From assembly GCA_963920525.1 (NCBI GenBank), contig OY986439.1:50657482-50721481 (forward strand): 64,000 nucleotides of DNA, in the 5' to 3' direction. Positions 11,761 to 22,164 of this stretch are shown here, piece by piece. The stretch comes from Dichetophora obliterata (Eukaryota; Arthropoda; Insecta; Diptera; Sciomyzidae). Under the pieces are notes generated by a model. It was not told where the DNA came from. It worked only from the letters and a program-made list of their open reading frames with translations, and made no database searches. The position numbers were made by a program, and so were the translations under genes. Positions within the stretch are counted from its first letter, which is position 1. Each line of letters begins with the position of its first letter.

Positions 11761-11860
11761 TTGTTGACCTTTGACCTCAAATATGAGTGTTTAAAGATAA
11801 TTTCATAAATAAAAGCTAAGCTAGAAAAGCTGGAAGAACATGATGTTAAAGGGAAATGTG
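11700..11860. repeat. Dispersed repeat carrying a perfect DR1 nuclear-receptor motif
   Basis: TGACCTTTGACCT at 11765-11777 is the reverse complement of AGGTCAAAGGTCA, a perfect direct repeat with 1-bp spacing. The surrounding bases (CTCATATTT.AGGTCAAAGG in reverse complement) match 59757-59783, so both belong to one dispersed repeat. DR1 sites bind HNF4/SVP/USP-type receptors; use in vivo is untested. Confidence 0.45.
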
Positions 11861-12054
11861 TGAGTATATATTGTGATGGTGAAATTTTTGAGAAAAAGTA
11901 CATTTTTAAAAAAAAGTACATTTTAAAAAATTTCCATTTTTATGACATCAAACTTTTGTTGATATCTCGAAAACTAAACTATTTGTATGAGAAAATTCGT
12001 TTATTAATAAAATTAACGGTAAGCAAAACCGTTTTTAAAAATATTTTTTACGGA

Positions 12055-12400
12055 TAAAGCTTAGTATGCTGTAGAAACGAAAATTGTTAGGCATTTAATT
12101 CTACACGCGAAATTTTGGTGTAGACTCAACACTAACACATACTGTTTGTTGAATGTGTTAGTTGAACAATATTGTTGAACATCAAATTTCCATGCCAATT
12201 AAATGTACGGACATATAAAAGACAGCGAAATTTTTACATTTTAACTCTCATCATGGTTGTGAACTTGACTGCATTGAACAAATTTTTCGGTTCAACAGCG
12301 TACTAACCAACGAAAAAATGTCGCTACTTTTTCGCTGTCAAAAACACAATGCATTTCTTACGGAAGATTTCTTTTCGTTTCTACATCATACTAAGCTTAA
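12055..12400. mobile_element. MITE with AAGCTTAGTATG terminal inverted repeats
   Basis: The left end AAAGCTTAGTATG.TGTAGAAACGAAAA (12056-12083) matches the reverse complement of TTTTCGTTTCTACATCATAC followed by TAAGCTT (12372-12398) with one mismatch. The roughly 345-bp size and lack of ORFs fit a MITE. The target duplication is not clear, so the superfamily is unknown. Confidence 0.65.
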
Positions 12401-12439
12401 GAAGTAAAAACACACTCCCGTTATTATGACAATTATTAC

Positions 12440-12530
12440 TGAACCTCGGAAACTATAAATTTTCTCAGTATAACGCATTTTCTTAAGCCGAGATTATCGC
12501 CTCAGAACGAGAAAAAACGATTGAAATTTC
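12440..12530 (-). repeat. Dispersed repeat shared with 52.03-52.13 kb
   Basis: In reverse complement this reads CAATCG..TTTTTTCTC.TTCTGAGGCGAT, then TTAAGAAAATG.G.TATACTGAGAAAAT, matching 52045-52120. It is part of an unidentified repeat family. Confidence 0.55.
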
Positions 12531-12594
12531 AAGCTTTGAATTATTATCTCATGGACAGGAGTGAACCAAAACTTTGTGAGATTGAATGACAGGG

Positions 12595-12810
12595 AAGGTG
12601 GGGGGGGGGAGGCAAAAACGTGTGATATATATTGGAACGACCCCTAATATATATAACTTCAACAATAATTTCATAACATATTGAGAATATGTAGGAAAAA
12701 CCAAAAATTCTAGAAAATAACAATGAAGCGTGACATAGTGGTACGGGGATGGGGAGAGGAAGGGGGATGGGAAGAGGGAGGGGGATGGAGAGGGGAGAGG
12801 GTGGTCAAGA
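12595..12810 (+). repeat. G-rich polypurine block (potential G-quadruplex)
   Basis: A run of nine or more Gs lies near 12600-12609. A 60-bp purine-only tract at about 12745-12802 is built from GGGGATGGGGAGAGG, AAGGGGGATGGG and GAGGGAGGGGGATGG units, with more than eight separate G-runs of three or longer. This composition is exceptional in an AT-rich window. Confidence 0.75.
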
Positions 12811-12903
12811 TTTTGTGACAACGTGTTACTTAAAGGAAAAGTCTGTTAATGATTAAAAATAATGGCTTTATAAAGTAAAAAAATAAATGAATTAAAAATC
12901 TAT

Positions 12904-12974
12904 CTTCGCCCGTTGCAGGGATCGAACTTAACACCTCTTGGTTTATAAACTAACTGTTTAGCCAACTCGGCTTA
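12904..12974 (-). other. tRNA-like sequence (degenerate)
   Basis: In reverse complement it reads GCCGAGTTGGCTAAAC (box A-like) and, about 35 bases later, AAGTTCGATCCCTG (box B-like). The T-arm and acceptor stems do not pair well, so it is a tRNA-derived or tRNA-like repeat fragment rather than a tRNA gene. Confidence 0.4.
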
Positions 12975-14111
12975 ATAAGTGCATACATTAAAAAATTTCA
13001 ATGAAGTAAGCAACATAGAATATTTCAACTTATACACTGATGTTATACACGGACATTTCATAAACTTTTTTTATTTTGACAGCTGAATCTCGTTGGCGAC
13101 TTTAAAAGTTGCTCTTTACTATAAAACTGTTCAGGCTTTTAATCTTTCTTCATATTCTTTATACTTCACTGTAACATTTTCGATGAATTAAAATATATAA
13201 AAGTAAAAATCAAGTACTCCAATTATTCCACAATATTGAAGGAAATCTTGCAATAATTAGATTTAATACAAAAAATTGGTTTAGTTAATGAGATAAGTCA
13301 ATTATATGAACAAATAGATTTTTAGCATAACTTTTGATTGGAAAGAGATATTGCGATAGTTTTTTCACTTAAATTATTTTCGAGAACTGAATTGTTTGTA
13401 AGCAATATAAAAACGATATTTTAAACAATATAAAAAATTAACAATAAAACAACAGTAAACAAATTTATGCAAATGAATGCTTTACCAATGCAGTCAAAAA
13501 TTGAGTGTTAACATGTTTTTATTTTTATAACAAAAACAACTTTTGAGTAAGTTTTTGAATAAAAATTCAATATTTGCGACCTTTTTTGAATAAAAGATAC
13601 AAAATATTTACACTGATCTAAAGGTAAAACTAAAACTATTTGTGTTAGGTGTTTTAACTGAATTTTTACTTCTCTTTAATTCACTACTACTCTGTTTAAA
13701 TCAATTAAACGTATTTTATTATGCAGCATATATTACAAATACAATAAATATTGCTTAAATTCTTCACTTTGTGAGCCCCAAGGCGATGTTAATTAATGAT
13801 AAAGTATTTTCACACTTATTCTCACTTTTCGATTCAGTGAAATTTAAATTCGTAACCAGGATTTTCCATTGTGAAGGGGGAAGGGGGGTGTCTGACAAGA
13901 AGAGTTTAATTAAAAAATTGTATTGTTGCCATTCTCGTTATCAAAGTATTAAATTTTTGCTATTCTTGATGTACATTCTTCTTTCGAATAGATTTTAAGA
14001 AAAGTGTATAATTTTCTTGCAATTTATCTTCATTGAGAAATTTTTCAGTTTCTACTAAAAATCGTAGATGAAAAAAATCATTCCAAGTTTATTTTTCAAT
14101 TTTCCAATCAA
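12975..14111. other. AT-rich, nothing recognised
   Basis: No element ends or convincing ORFs were seen. A short G-rich patch (AAGGGGGAAGGGGGGTGTC) lies at about 13876-13892. Confidence 0.5.
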
Positions 14112-14115
14112 TTAA

Positions 14116-14349
14116 CCCTTTCAGCTCTGAATTTTTTTTCGTAAGAAAGAAATTTGTCTTCCTATTATTTTTTTTCTCATTGTTGCACTAGCGACAGGAA
14201 TAAAGTAATGGGTGCAAATCAAAATTCGGAAGAAAAAGACCGGCTGAAGCGACCTCTTGCAGTGAATAGAAGATATATAATGTTAGCCAATAGGTAATGC
14301 AAACCTTTGAAGTTGATGGTGGTAATTGCCTCCGCCAGGGCCGAAAGGG
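14116..14349. mobile_element. piggyBac-type MITE, 234 bp
   Basis: It is flanked by TTAA at 14112-14115 and 14350-14353. The left end is CCCTTTCAGCTCTG and the right end in reverse complement is CCCTTTCGGCCCTG, a 14-bp TIR with two mismatches. TTAA plus CCC ends indicate piggyBac. It has no coding capacity. Confidence 0.85.
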
Positions 14350-14745
14350 TTAATTTCACAACGATGTAACTCAAGACTCTTTTTTGGGCTCTTTTCCTGA
14401 ATATACATATACATGAAAAATATCCCAACCGAAGATATGTATGTTTCTGTTTTTGACTTATTGAATCTACCTAAATTTGTTTTTGGATTTAAAGTACCTA
14501 CTTACTGGAAATACAAAATTTCAAGTTTTTTTTTAATCTATAAAAAATCAATTAAAAACACAAATGCCTTCTAAAATGTTCTTATTCTTTAAAAAATAAG
14601 AAGCAACCACAACAGACGGCAATCCTTGATAGGGTTATAGTATTGATCAAAAAAATCCTTACTGCTTTAGTATGATATTACTAGTATTATTATTAGTATG
14701 ATCTTGCGAATTTGGTCAAACAAGTGTCAAATCATGTAAGACTTA

Positions 14746-14887
14746 CTGCATTATTCTGTATCACGAGGAAGCACACCAACGGAGAGAAAGAGATGACAAG
14801 CAATACAATTTTGTATGGAATAAAGTATTGCTTAACGTGTCTTTCTCATCATTGTTGGGCTTCTTCGTGATATAGAATATAATGCAT
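14746..14887. mobile_element. Harbinger-like MITE, 142 bp, with empty-site match
   Basis: TTA flanks both sides (14743-14745 and 14888-14890). The ends CTGCATTAT.TCTGTATCACGAGGAAGC and the reverse complement of GCTTCTTCGTGATATAGAAT are near-identical (one A/G change and a 2-bp indel). Removing the element leaves GACTTAAACAG, which matches ACTTAAACAG in the relative at 56929-56938. The 3-bp TTA duplication fits PIF/Harbinger (TWA). Confidence 0.8.
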
Positions 14888-15059
14888 TTAAACAGTGGGT
14901 TGGTTTCAGCTTGATCACTCAAAAATACTGAAGAGTGGATGGAGTTTAGCATCTCCCAAAACAGTTCTGTCTAGTCTGCTGTGTGATTGACTATATACAG
15001 AGTTGTTGTAGTTGTTGTTGCCTTCTTCAAACTTACTTGATCTAAACAGCTCACAATTA

Positions 15060-17215
15060 AGGTACTATTACAGTGTGTAAAAAATAAAAATCAATTTTTA
15101 GAATATCGTTAGAATATGGTTCTTTAAGGTCTTAAGAATACGTATACAAAATTTAAAAAAAAAAAAATTAACAAATAGAAGAAAAGTTATAACATATATT
15201 ATATTCGTATGTAGCGTGATATTTAAGAACGTTTAAATCTTTAATCGAGTTTTTCTCGAAACACGGTTTTTCGAATCGGCTTCTAAGATATCTGGAGTTT
15301 TAGACCTATAAAATGCCAAAAACTTTTATATTTTTTTTTTGTATGGCTGAAAGTTTTGCTAAAAAAGGGGGTTTTTTGCACATTTTTTTTTTAACGCATG
15401 CCATTTTTTTTTTGCTAATTTTTATTTGCGTAGGTTGAGTGCTCAACTACACGCTTACTTCAACGCCCTGTACAAAACTAACGACAACTATAAAGACAAA
15501 AAAATTTTCTTTATTTCCTCATGAATAATTCTTTATTATGTAAAAAATTTCAACCATTAAAATTAATAAAATTAGGTAAAAAATATTTATAAAAAATGTG
15601 TTTTTTATAGCTACATACTGTAATAGTACCTTAAAATCATGTAAAAATTCAAAGAATAGATCACAATTAATAATTAAAAACGTTTTTACTTTTCAAAGCA
15701 ATCTATAAAAATATTCAAATAAACACCGTTAAAAAATTCTTATCAATCTTTTAAAAAAGTATAAAAATTAACCCAAAGTTACTACGTTGCATTTTTTTGA
15801 CTCATTTTAGGCTTATAGCTTTGACTCAATTTCCAATAAAAGCCTCTACAATTAGTAAAATAAGTTGAACTTTCAAATCTTAGTCGAAAAAATCAAAAAC
15901 AATTGTTGTTGCTCTAATGATTTTTTTGAAACTTTAAATCGAAAATGATACACCCTAATTTCTAAAAAGAAATTAAAAATGTTTTTTTTTCATACCTTAA
16001 ATTTTTTTTTACCCGAATATTTTTATAATTTCTTAACAATTTTTTTATATTAATTTTTTTTCGTGAAAAATAAAAATCTATTTGCATTTTTTGTATATCT
16101 TCAGATATTATTGAGAGGACTTTAATCCCAAAAAGCGCTGCTTGGGTATGAATCTGGTTTAATTAGCTAAAGACTTATATTTCCTTTTTTTTCATTAGAA
16201 TATTAGAAACCGGTTGCCTAATTTATAGAAGATGAGCTTTTTACTTTTAAAAGTTCGTACATACTTTTGGCCTCTAAGGGTGATTTGACACCAAAAGCCC
16301 TTTGGCTACAGGGCTGGTGAAATAAAAAAAAAAAACTATCTCTGCATATTATTCTTTTTCCGACTTAGTGTTAAATCATCTCAAACTATTTTAAACTCAA
16401 CCAGTGGAAACGCATTCATACAAATTCAAATCCTTGAAACACAAAAGTTACGGTGTTTTTTCTGCTATCCCATAACAAAAATTACCCCACCTTCAGTTTG
16501 AGTCACTTTCATTGTAGACCATAATGGGGTTGGTCTGGACACCAACAACATACCCTTATCTGCGCGTTCGTAATGAAAGTATAGCGTTTTATTTCCGCTG
16601 TTCATACAAACATCAACTCTTGTTTGATAGAATCTCTTTAGACGGGAGATAGACAGCCAGACAGACAGGCACCTATTCTGGGGGTCGTATGGGACTGAAG
16701 CCCTCCACAGATACTCAAACAGTTGCTAAAACAAATGAATTTAGAAATAAATTTGCTATAAGTGTATTCTAAATTTCTTTCTGAGTATGTGGCGTGTAAC
16801 TAATAATTTTAATGCCAGCATCTATACTCAGCGAGTAATAGTTCAAGGAAACTTTTTGTATTTTTTTTTTTGTCATTAAGAGTCTCTTTCCTGATGTCGT
16901 CAAAAGTTTTTTATTTTTATCATGGGGTCAAAGAATCAACGTTTACAGTCGTTCCATAACTTTAATCTAAGCGAGCTATAGCTGAAAGAAACGCCATGAC
17001 GCTTTGAACTTAAACTTTTCCCAACTACATTTTCAAATGGAAAAATACTTAATTTTCATGAATTGGTGCCGGCACCTCTCTATTTTCGTGCCAACGATTT
17101 TTTTTTTTAAAAAAAATTATGTTAGTTTTTTGCCGAGTTTCTGTGCTTTATGCAAAAATTTGCGCCCATTTTTTCAATTGATAATAGAGTTTTGAAATTT
17201 AATTATAAGCTATAT
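15060..17215. other. Interior of the long inverted-repeat element
   Basis: AT-rich with many T and A runs and no ORF with a recognisable domain. It includes a GACAGCCAGACAGACAGGCA patch at 16651-16670. Confidence 0.5.
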
Positions 17216-17357
17216 AGATCAAGTAAGTCTTAAGACTACAAACAAAAACAACAACTCTGTATAGAGTCAATCACACAGCAGACTAGATAGACTGTTTTAG
17301 AAGGCGCTACCCTTTCCATCCTCAGAAGTCCTGAATGATGAAGCAGTGACCAAACCA

Positions 17358-17828
17358 CACGGTTAGAAATTGTGGAATAAATTTTAATACTTTTTGGCTT
17401 ACATGTATGACGACACCAAAATTGTATTAAAATTAAATACTGGCCAAATATTAAAAATTATTTTTAATTAAAATATGTATTGAAATTTCATGCTCAGTTC
17501 GTATTAATTTTTAATATTGATTTTTTATTAAAAATTAATTATAATATTAACCATAGCATTACAGCATTATAATATTAATTCCAAAGAGTATGAAATTTCG
17601 TTGTAATATTTGAATTGTATTAAAACTTAATATAAAATTTTATTTATTGAAATATAATACAGCATGTCTTAAAAATTAAATACAATATTCACCATAGTAT
17701 AGAATTGATTCCAAGGGTATAAGATATTGTTGTTATATTAGAACTGTAAGACAAAATAAATTTAAAAATTTTGTAATCAATTGAAAAGTATTAAATTTAA
17801 TACATTTATTCCAGGATTTCTAACCATG
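17358..17828. mobile_element. CACGGTTAGAAAT-family MITE, copy 1
   Basis: The left end is CACGGTTAGAAATTGTGGAA and the right end in reverse complement is CATGGTTAGAAATCCTGGAA. It interrupts the right arm of the 14.7-17.9 kb element, whose sequence continues with CACTGTTTAAG on the far side. Two relatives lie at 20743-21372 and 62363-62996. The target duplication is not resolved. Confidence 0.75.
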
Positions 17829-18530
17829 CACTGTTTAAGTTTTATATAATTTGACACTTGCTCGAATAAACTCTTCGAAATTATATGACGTTAAAAGCAT
17901 AGGATCTTGTTTTAGGTATAGCCTGAAACTCTACCTGGGATTTTGCCTATTCTAGTTGCCTTGCCTCTTTTTTTTTCACTATTCTTCTTTGGCGTTCAAC
18001 GGAATGCGCTAATAAAATGTGATTGCGTTTTTTTGCATCCGCTAGAAAGCTAAGATTATTTTTAATTAATTTAAAATTAATTAAATTCTTTCTTATTTGG
18101 TCTGTCCTTACCATAAAAAATAACTTTTTGATATTTAATTGTGATCTACTCTTTGAATTTACATGATTTTTTATTATGAGCTATTTAGATCATGTAAGTT
18201 TTGAAAGTAAATAGGGTTTTTCCTTAAAAATTTAGTTAAGTTAAGTTTTTATTAATTGAGCTTTTGACCCAACAAATTCGAATGAAATATATTTGAAACC
18301 AGCGGAGATATTTGCATCAAAAGTAAGATTTTTTCATGTAATTTTTTCTCATTCTTACACGGAGAAAAATAATATTCTTTCATTAAGGAAATATTTTGCT
18401 TGATTTAAGAAATTTTAAAAGTAAGCCTCATTTCCTCAAATCAAGCATTAAAAACTAAAGTTAATGCAGTAATATAGTCTAGAGGCCCAGACATGTTTTA
18501 ACGGTCGATAAACAAAAAAACAATATATTT

Positions 18531-18706
18531 AGGCTGTGTGCGAATTGATCTAAATGCGACCTAAACTTAATTGGGTCGATAAGAGAGTGCTTGCGAAATA
18601 CTTTAGGAAATTCTCGAGCTACCTAAATGCTTCCTAAATTAGGAAGCACTGCCTTATTGACACTATTTAGTTTAGGTCGCATTTAGAACAATTCGCACCC
18701 ATCCCT
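18531..18706. mobile_element. Short palindromic MITE
   Basis: GTGCGAATTG.TCTAAATGCG followed by ACCTAAAC at 18539-18566 is repeated inverted at 18671-18698. The ends AGGCTGTGTGCG and AGGGATGGGTGCG differ slightly. A TA duplication is possible. It has no ORF. Confidence 0.7.
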
Positions 18707-19380
18707 ACCTAGCAAAAAAAGTGCTTCCAAAATAAGGTAAAGTGGAAGTAAAATTCTTGAATTCCATCCCTTCCACTTTCCCAGAAGGCATTCTTTCAAC
18801 ATATGCAAGTTATTGGAAGGAATGCTTTCTTTAGTCTTCTCTAGAAATACTTCTAGAATTTTCTTTGAGCCCTTCAATGAAAGGATTCCAGTAGGTGTTT
18901 TTCAAGAGAACTTTAAGGCATACAATGGAATGGCTTAAAATATCCCACGAAAAATATCCCTTTTTTCCCGATTTTCTCGCGATTTTGGTATTGGAAATGA
19001 GAAGTGTTTGGGTTTTGTTGGGGTTTTTCTTTCCCCTTTTCCGATTTTTACGGCATTTTGGTGTTAGCTGCGTTTTTTGTTGTTTAAAAAATTCCACGGA
19101 AAATATCTAAAATATAAATTATTATATGCCCTTTCTTACGTTTATTGAATAAAAATACTAATTGAATACCTTCCAGAAGTAGTTCATGAGAATGCCTCTT
19201 GAAAGCGCTTCTCGATAAGGCTAAGAAAAAGCACAATTGTGTCTATTGAATGTCTTCTGGAAGCAGTTTCCCTAAGAATGCATGTCACATTTTCTCAAAT
19301 ATTTTGCTGAGTAGTAACCATTTATCTATCACTTAAGAATTTACAAAAATATTAAAAACAAGTATTTTTAACGAAGTTAC
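18707..19380. other. Unassigned stretch
   Basis: Repeated words such as AAGTGCTTCC, GGAAGGAATGC and CTTCTAGAA occur here, but no terminal repeats or protein domain could be supported. Confidence 0.4.
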
Positions 19381-19900
19381 ACGCTGTTGTAGTAGAGGGG
19401 GGGAATACCGTGTTAATCTTGCCACGATTCCCACCCTTCCGGTCATCTGAAAATAAAGGTACACTCTTTATCAGTACAAATGTCGCTATGTTAGGAACTA
19501 GGAAAAATTAAAAAAAAAATGTTCTCGCAAAATGGCGGCTAGTTAAAAAAGAGTTGCATTTTTCCAGTTATGATTTAACTTTTCCAAATTTCCAAAAATT
19601 TTAAAATATTATGTTAGAAATATTCATACCAATTATAATTGGGATATATTAATAATATTCAAGCCAAATTTCAAGAAGATCGGTCAATTAGAGCTCGAGA
19701 TTTTGTGACAAATATTTCGAAAAAAATAGTTTCGAGAAAAACGCGTTTAAAGTTTTGAGTTTCAGGCAGTATAACTGACGACACTAAAATGACTTTAACT
19801 AAACTAAAATGACTATAACTTTTGAAATAATTCGAATTTGAAGTAGATATTCTTGAATATATAAACTATCATACACTGTTAAGAAATAGTCACTTAATTT
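19380..19900. repeat. Remnant sharing a 30-bp block with the Mutator/Kolobok-type element
   Basis: A 30-bp block beginning GTTTCGAGAAAAACGCGTTT occurs identically at 19729-19758 and 58210-58239, inside the 3' noncoding part of the element at 57683-59751. The surrounding text is similar in style (GATTTTGTGACAAATATTTCG). It is probably the decayed end of a related transposon. Confidence 0.5.
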
Positions 19901-20742
19901 TCAATTTTCTAGACAGTATTATGCCTGAAGATCCTTTACTTCTTGTCGTTATAAATATCAACTAATAAATAAACAATGCTATTCTACTTATATAATTAAC
20001 ACAAAATCTCAATTTAAAGATAATCCAAAACTTTTCTATAGTTTTGTTAATTCAAAACGTAAGGCCTCCAGCTTTCCACCCCTTATGAAATTCAATCAGG
20101 AAGAATCATCTTGTGGCAATGTGATTTCTGACATGTTTGCAAACTTCTTTAAATCAACTTACTCCGATATACCATTTAATACTAGCATTGTGTAGCCTTT
20201 TCTCCCGCCAGTTAACTCTTTTGAAACTCCTGTAATAAACCCAAATATTGTTATGTGTTATTTTCGCCAAGTAAAATCTTCTTTCACGACCGGCCCTGAT
20301 AAAATTCCGAGCTGTATTTTAAAGCAATGTGCTACAAACCTGTGTACTCCTCTAGCAAACATTTTTAATATTTCGTTGCATAGTGGATATTTTCCTATTA
20401 TATGGAAGGATTCTTATATTATGCTCCTTTATAAATCTGGCTCCAAGAAAGATGTTTCTAACTATCGAGGAATTGCAAAATTAAGTGCAATCCATAAGTT
20501 ATTTGAGAAAATCATAACTGATCAATTAACCCACTCCGTGTCTTCCACCATTTCTGTCTTTCAACATGGTTTTCTGAAGGGTAAGTCCGCAACAACAAAC
20601 CTCTTAGAGTTTACTATGCGTGTTATAAATGGTTTTACTTTGGGACTGCAGACTGATGTTATTTACACGGACTTTAGCAAAGCCTTCGACAGTGCAAATA
20701 ATAATCTTCTTTTGAAAAAACTCTACCTTATTGGGTGTCCTG

Positions 20743-21372
20743 CACGGTTAGAAATCTTGTACTAAAATTGAAACTTTTCTTTACTACATATAAGTCTGCA
20801 CCAGCTTTGGTTTCAAATCTAGTATTTACAAAATACTAAAAAATGGTTTTAATACAGCTTTGGTTTCAAATTTAGTACAAGCTTGGATTCAAATATTTAA
20901 AAAAAAAAATAACAAACAACGTGAGATTCGATCACACAATATTGAGTTTGTAAACTCACTACTCTAACCACAGAGCTATTGGCTTATACATAAAAAGACC
21001 GATAAACAAACATATGAAGCGAGTCGCCTAATATTAAGTCGCAGCATTGCCAGGCCAACTTTTTACGGGTCTTAATCCAAATTTAGTATCCACATGTACT
21101 AGAATTTAGTATTATTTGTATTAAAAACAAAAAGTAATACAGAGTTGTACTTAAATTGAAACCAATAAGACTAAACTTGAAACCAAAAAGCTAAAATTTA
21201 TACCAAAAAGCTAAAATTGATGCTGTAATATTTCTTTTGGTTTCAATTCTAGTATAGAAAAGTTTCAAATATGAGTTAGTATTTGAAAAATTTCAATTTG
21301 AAACCGCAAGGTTTAAAAACATGCAGTAATATTTTAGTGGGACTAAAATTTAGCCCAAGATTTCTAACCGTG
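20743..21372. mobile_element. CACGGTTAGAAAT-family MITE, copy 2, carrying a tRNA-like segment
   Basis: The TIRs are CACGGTTAGAAATCTTGTAC on the left and CACGGTTAGAAATCTTGGGC on the right (reverse complement), 17 matching bases. It is inserted in LINE copy 2 after an I-G-C-P reading; the frame resumes as A-L-L-N-W. TGTCCTGC on the left and TGTCGC on the right suggest an 8-bp duplication with a 2-bp loss in one copy, but this is not certain. The interior has repeated GTTTCAAATTTAGTA phrases and the tRNA-like segment at 20931-20997. Confidence 0.82.
20931..20997 (-). other. tRNA-like sequence inside a MITE
   Basis: In reverse complement it reads AATAGCTCTGTGGTTAGAGT (box A-like, D-arm) and ends GTGATCGAATCTCAC, a T-arm with stem GTGA/TCAC around a 7-base TCGAATC loop. 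The spacing of about 30 bases between the arms is tRNA-like, with TGAGTTTACAAACTCA as an anticodon-stem-like palindrome. No full acceptor stem is visible, so it is not called as a tRNA gene. Confidence 0.5.
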
Positions 21373-21552
21373 TGTCGCATTATTAAATTGGATAAATTCG
21401 TATTTATCTAGACGTACTCAAAGGGTTTTATATAAGAATTCTCTTTCAAAAAGTATTTCGGTCACTTCTGGCGTTCCTCAGGGCAGTCATCTTGGACCGG
21501 TTTTGTTTTAACTATTCATTAATGATCTTCCTTCGGTAATAAAACACTGTAA

Positions 21553-21776
21553 TGCTTGGTTTTCACTATGTCATTTTTATGACGACACAAAAGTTTATCA
21601 CGTGAAATATCACCTTAATAAAACTCTAGAACATTTTCTGCATAGCTGCATTTAATAATTTATTTGTTTTTAGCTTTCCAAGAATGGCAAAGTTAGAAAA
21701 AAATGTCAACATGTTGTTATATTCAATTTGATTGACAACAACTGACGACTAAAAATGACATAGTGAAAACCAAGCA
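21553..21776. mobile_element. Harbinger-like MITE, 224 bp, 27-bp perfect TIR
   Basis: TAA flanks both sides (21550-21552 and 21777-21779). Both ends read TGCTTGGTTTTCACTATGTC and continue ATTTTTA, perfect over 27 bp. Excision to one TAA restores the LINE frame (HCNVLMYADDV) without a gap. The 3-bp TAA duplication fits PIF/Harbinger. Confidence 0.9.
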
Positions 21777-22164
21777 TAACGTCTTAATGTACGCTGACGA
21801 CGTGAAACTTTTTCTTTTACAATCTGATCTAAATAGACTTGTAGACTGGAGTAGATTAAATATATGAAATCTTTACTTAAAAAAATGTAAGCAAATAACA
21901 TTCTTGCGTAGATCTGCTAATAACATAAATTACACTATAAATAACACTAAAGTAGAAATAGTTTATAGTTTTCTCGATCTTGGTGTTATTATGGATTCAA
22001 AACTTCGCTTCAATCTCCACGTTAATATAGTGAGAAATAAGGCAAGAGGAGTAATTGGTTTCATTAAAAGATGGGCTCAAGAATTCAATGATCCCTTTAC
22101 TACTAAACTATTATATACCTATTTCGTAAGGCCAATTCTTGAATATGCATCAGTTATATGGAAC

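Larger units (their letters stand above)
14706..17895. mobile_element. Large inverted-repeat element with long imperfect arms
   Basis: The left arm (about 14706-15060) and right arm (about 17215-17895) are reverse complements, for example CAAGTGTCAAATCATGTAAG against the complement of the 17850s, and GTCTAGTCTGCTGTGTGATT at 14969 against its complement around 17265-17290. Each arm hosts a younger MITE (14746-14887 and 17358-17828). A third relative of the arms lies at about 56870-57070. The interior is AT-rich with no transposase. The superfamily is unassigned, and it could be a foldback-like or long-TIR element. Confidence 0.7.

Noticed and set aside
20931..20997. Functional tRNA gene
   Set aside because: Box A, box B and T-arm look good, but no 7-bp acceptor stem can be drawn and the sequence is part of a MITE.
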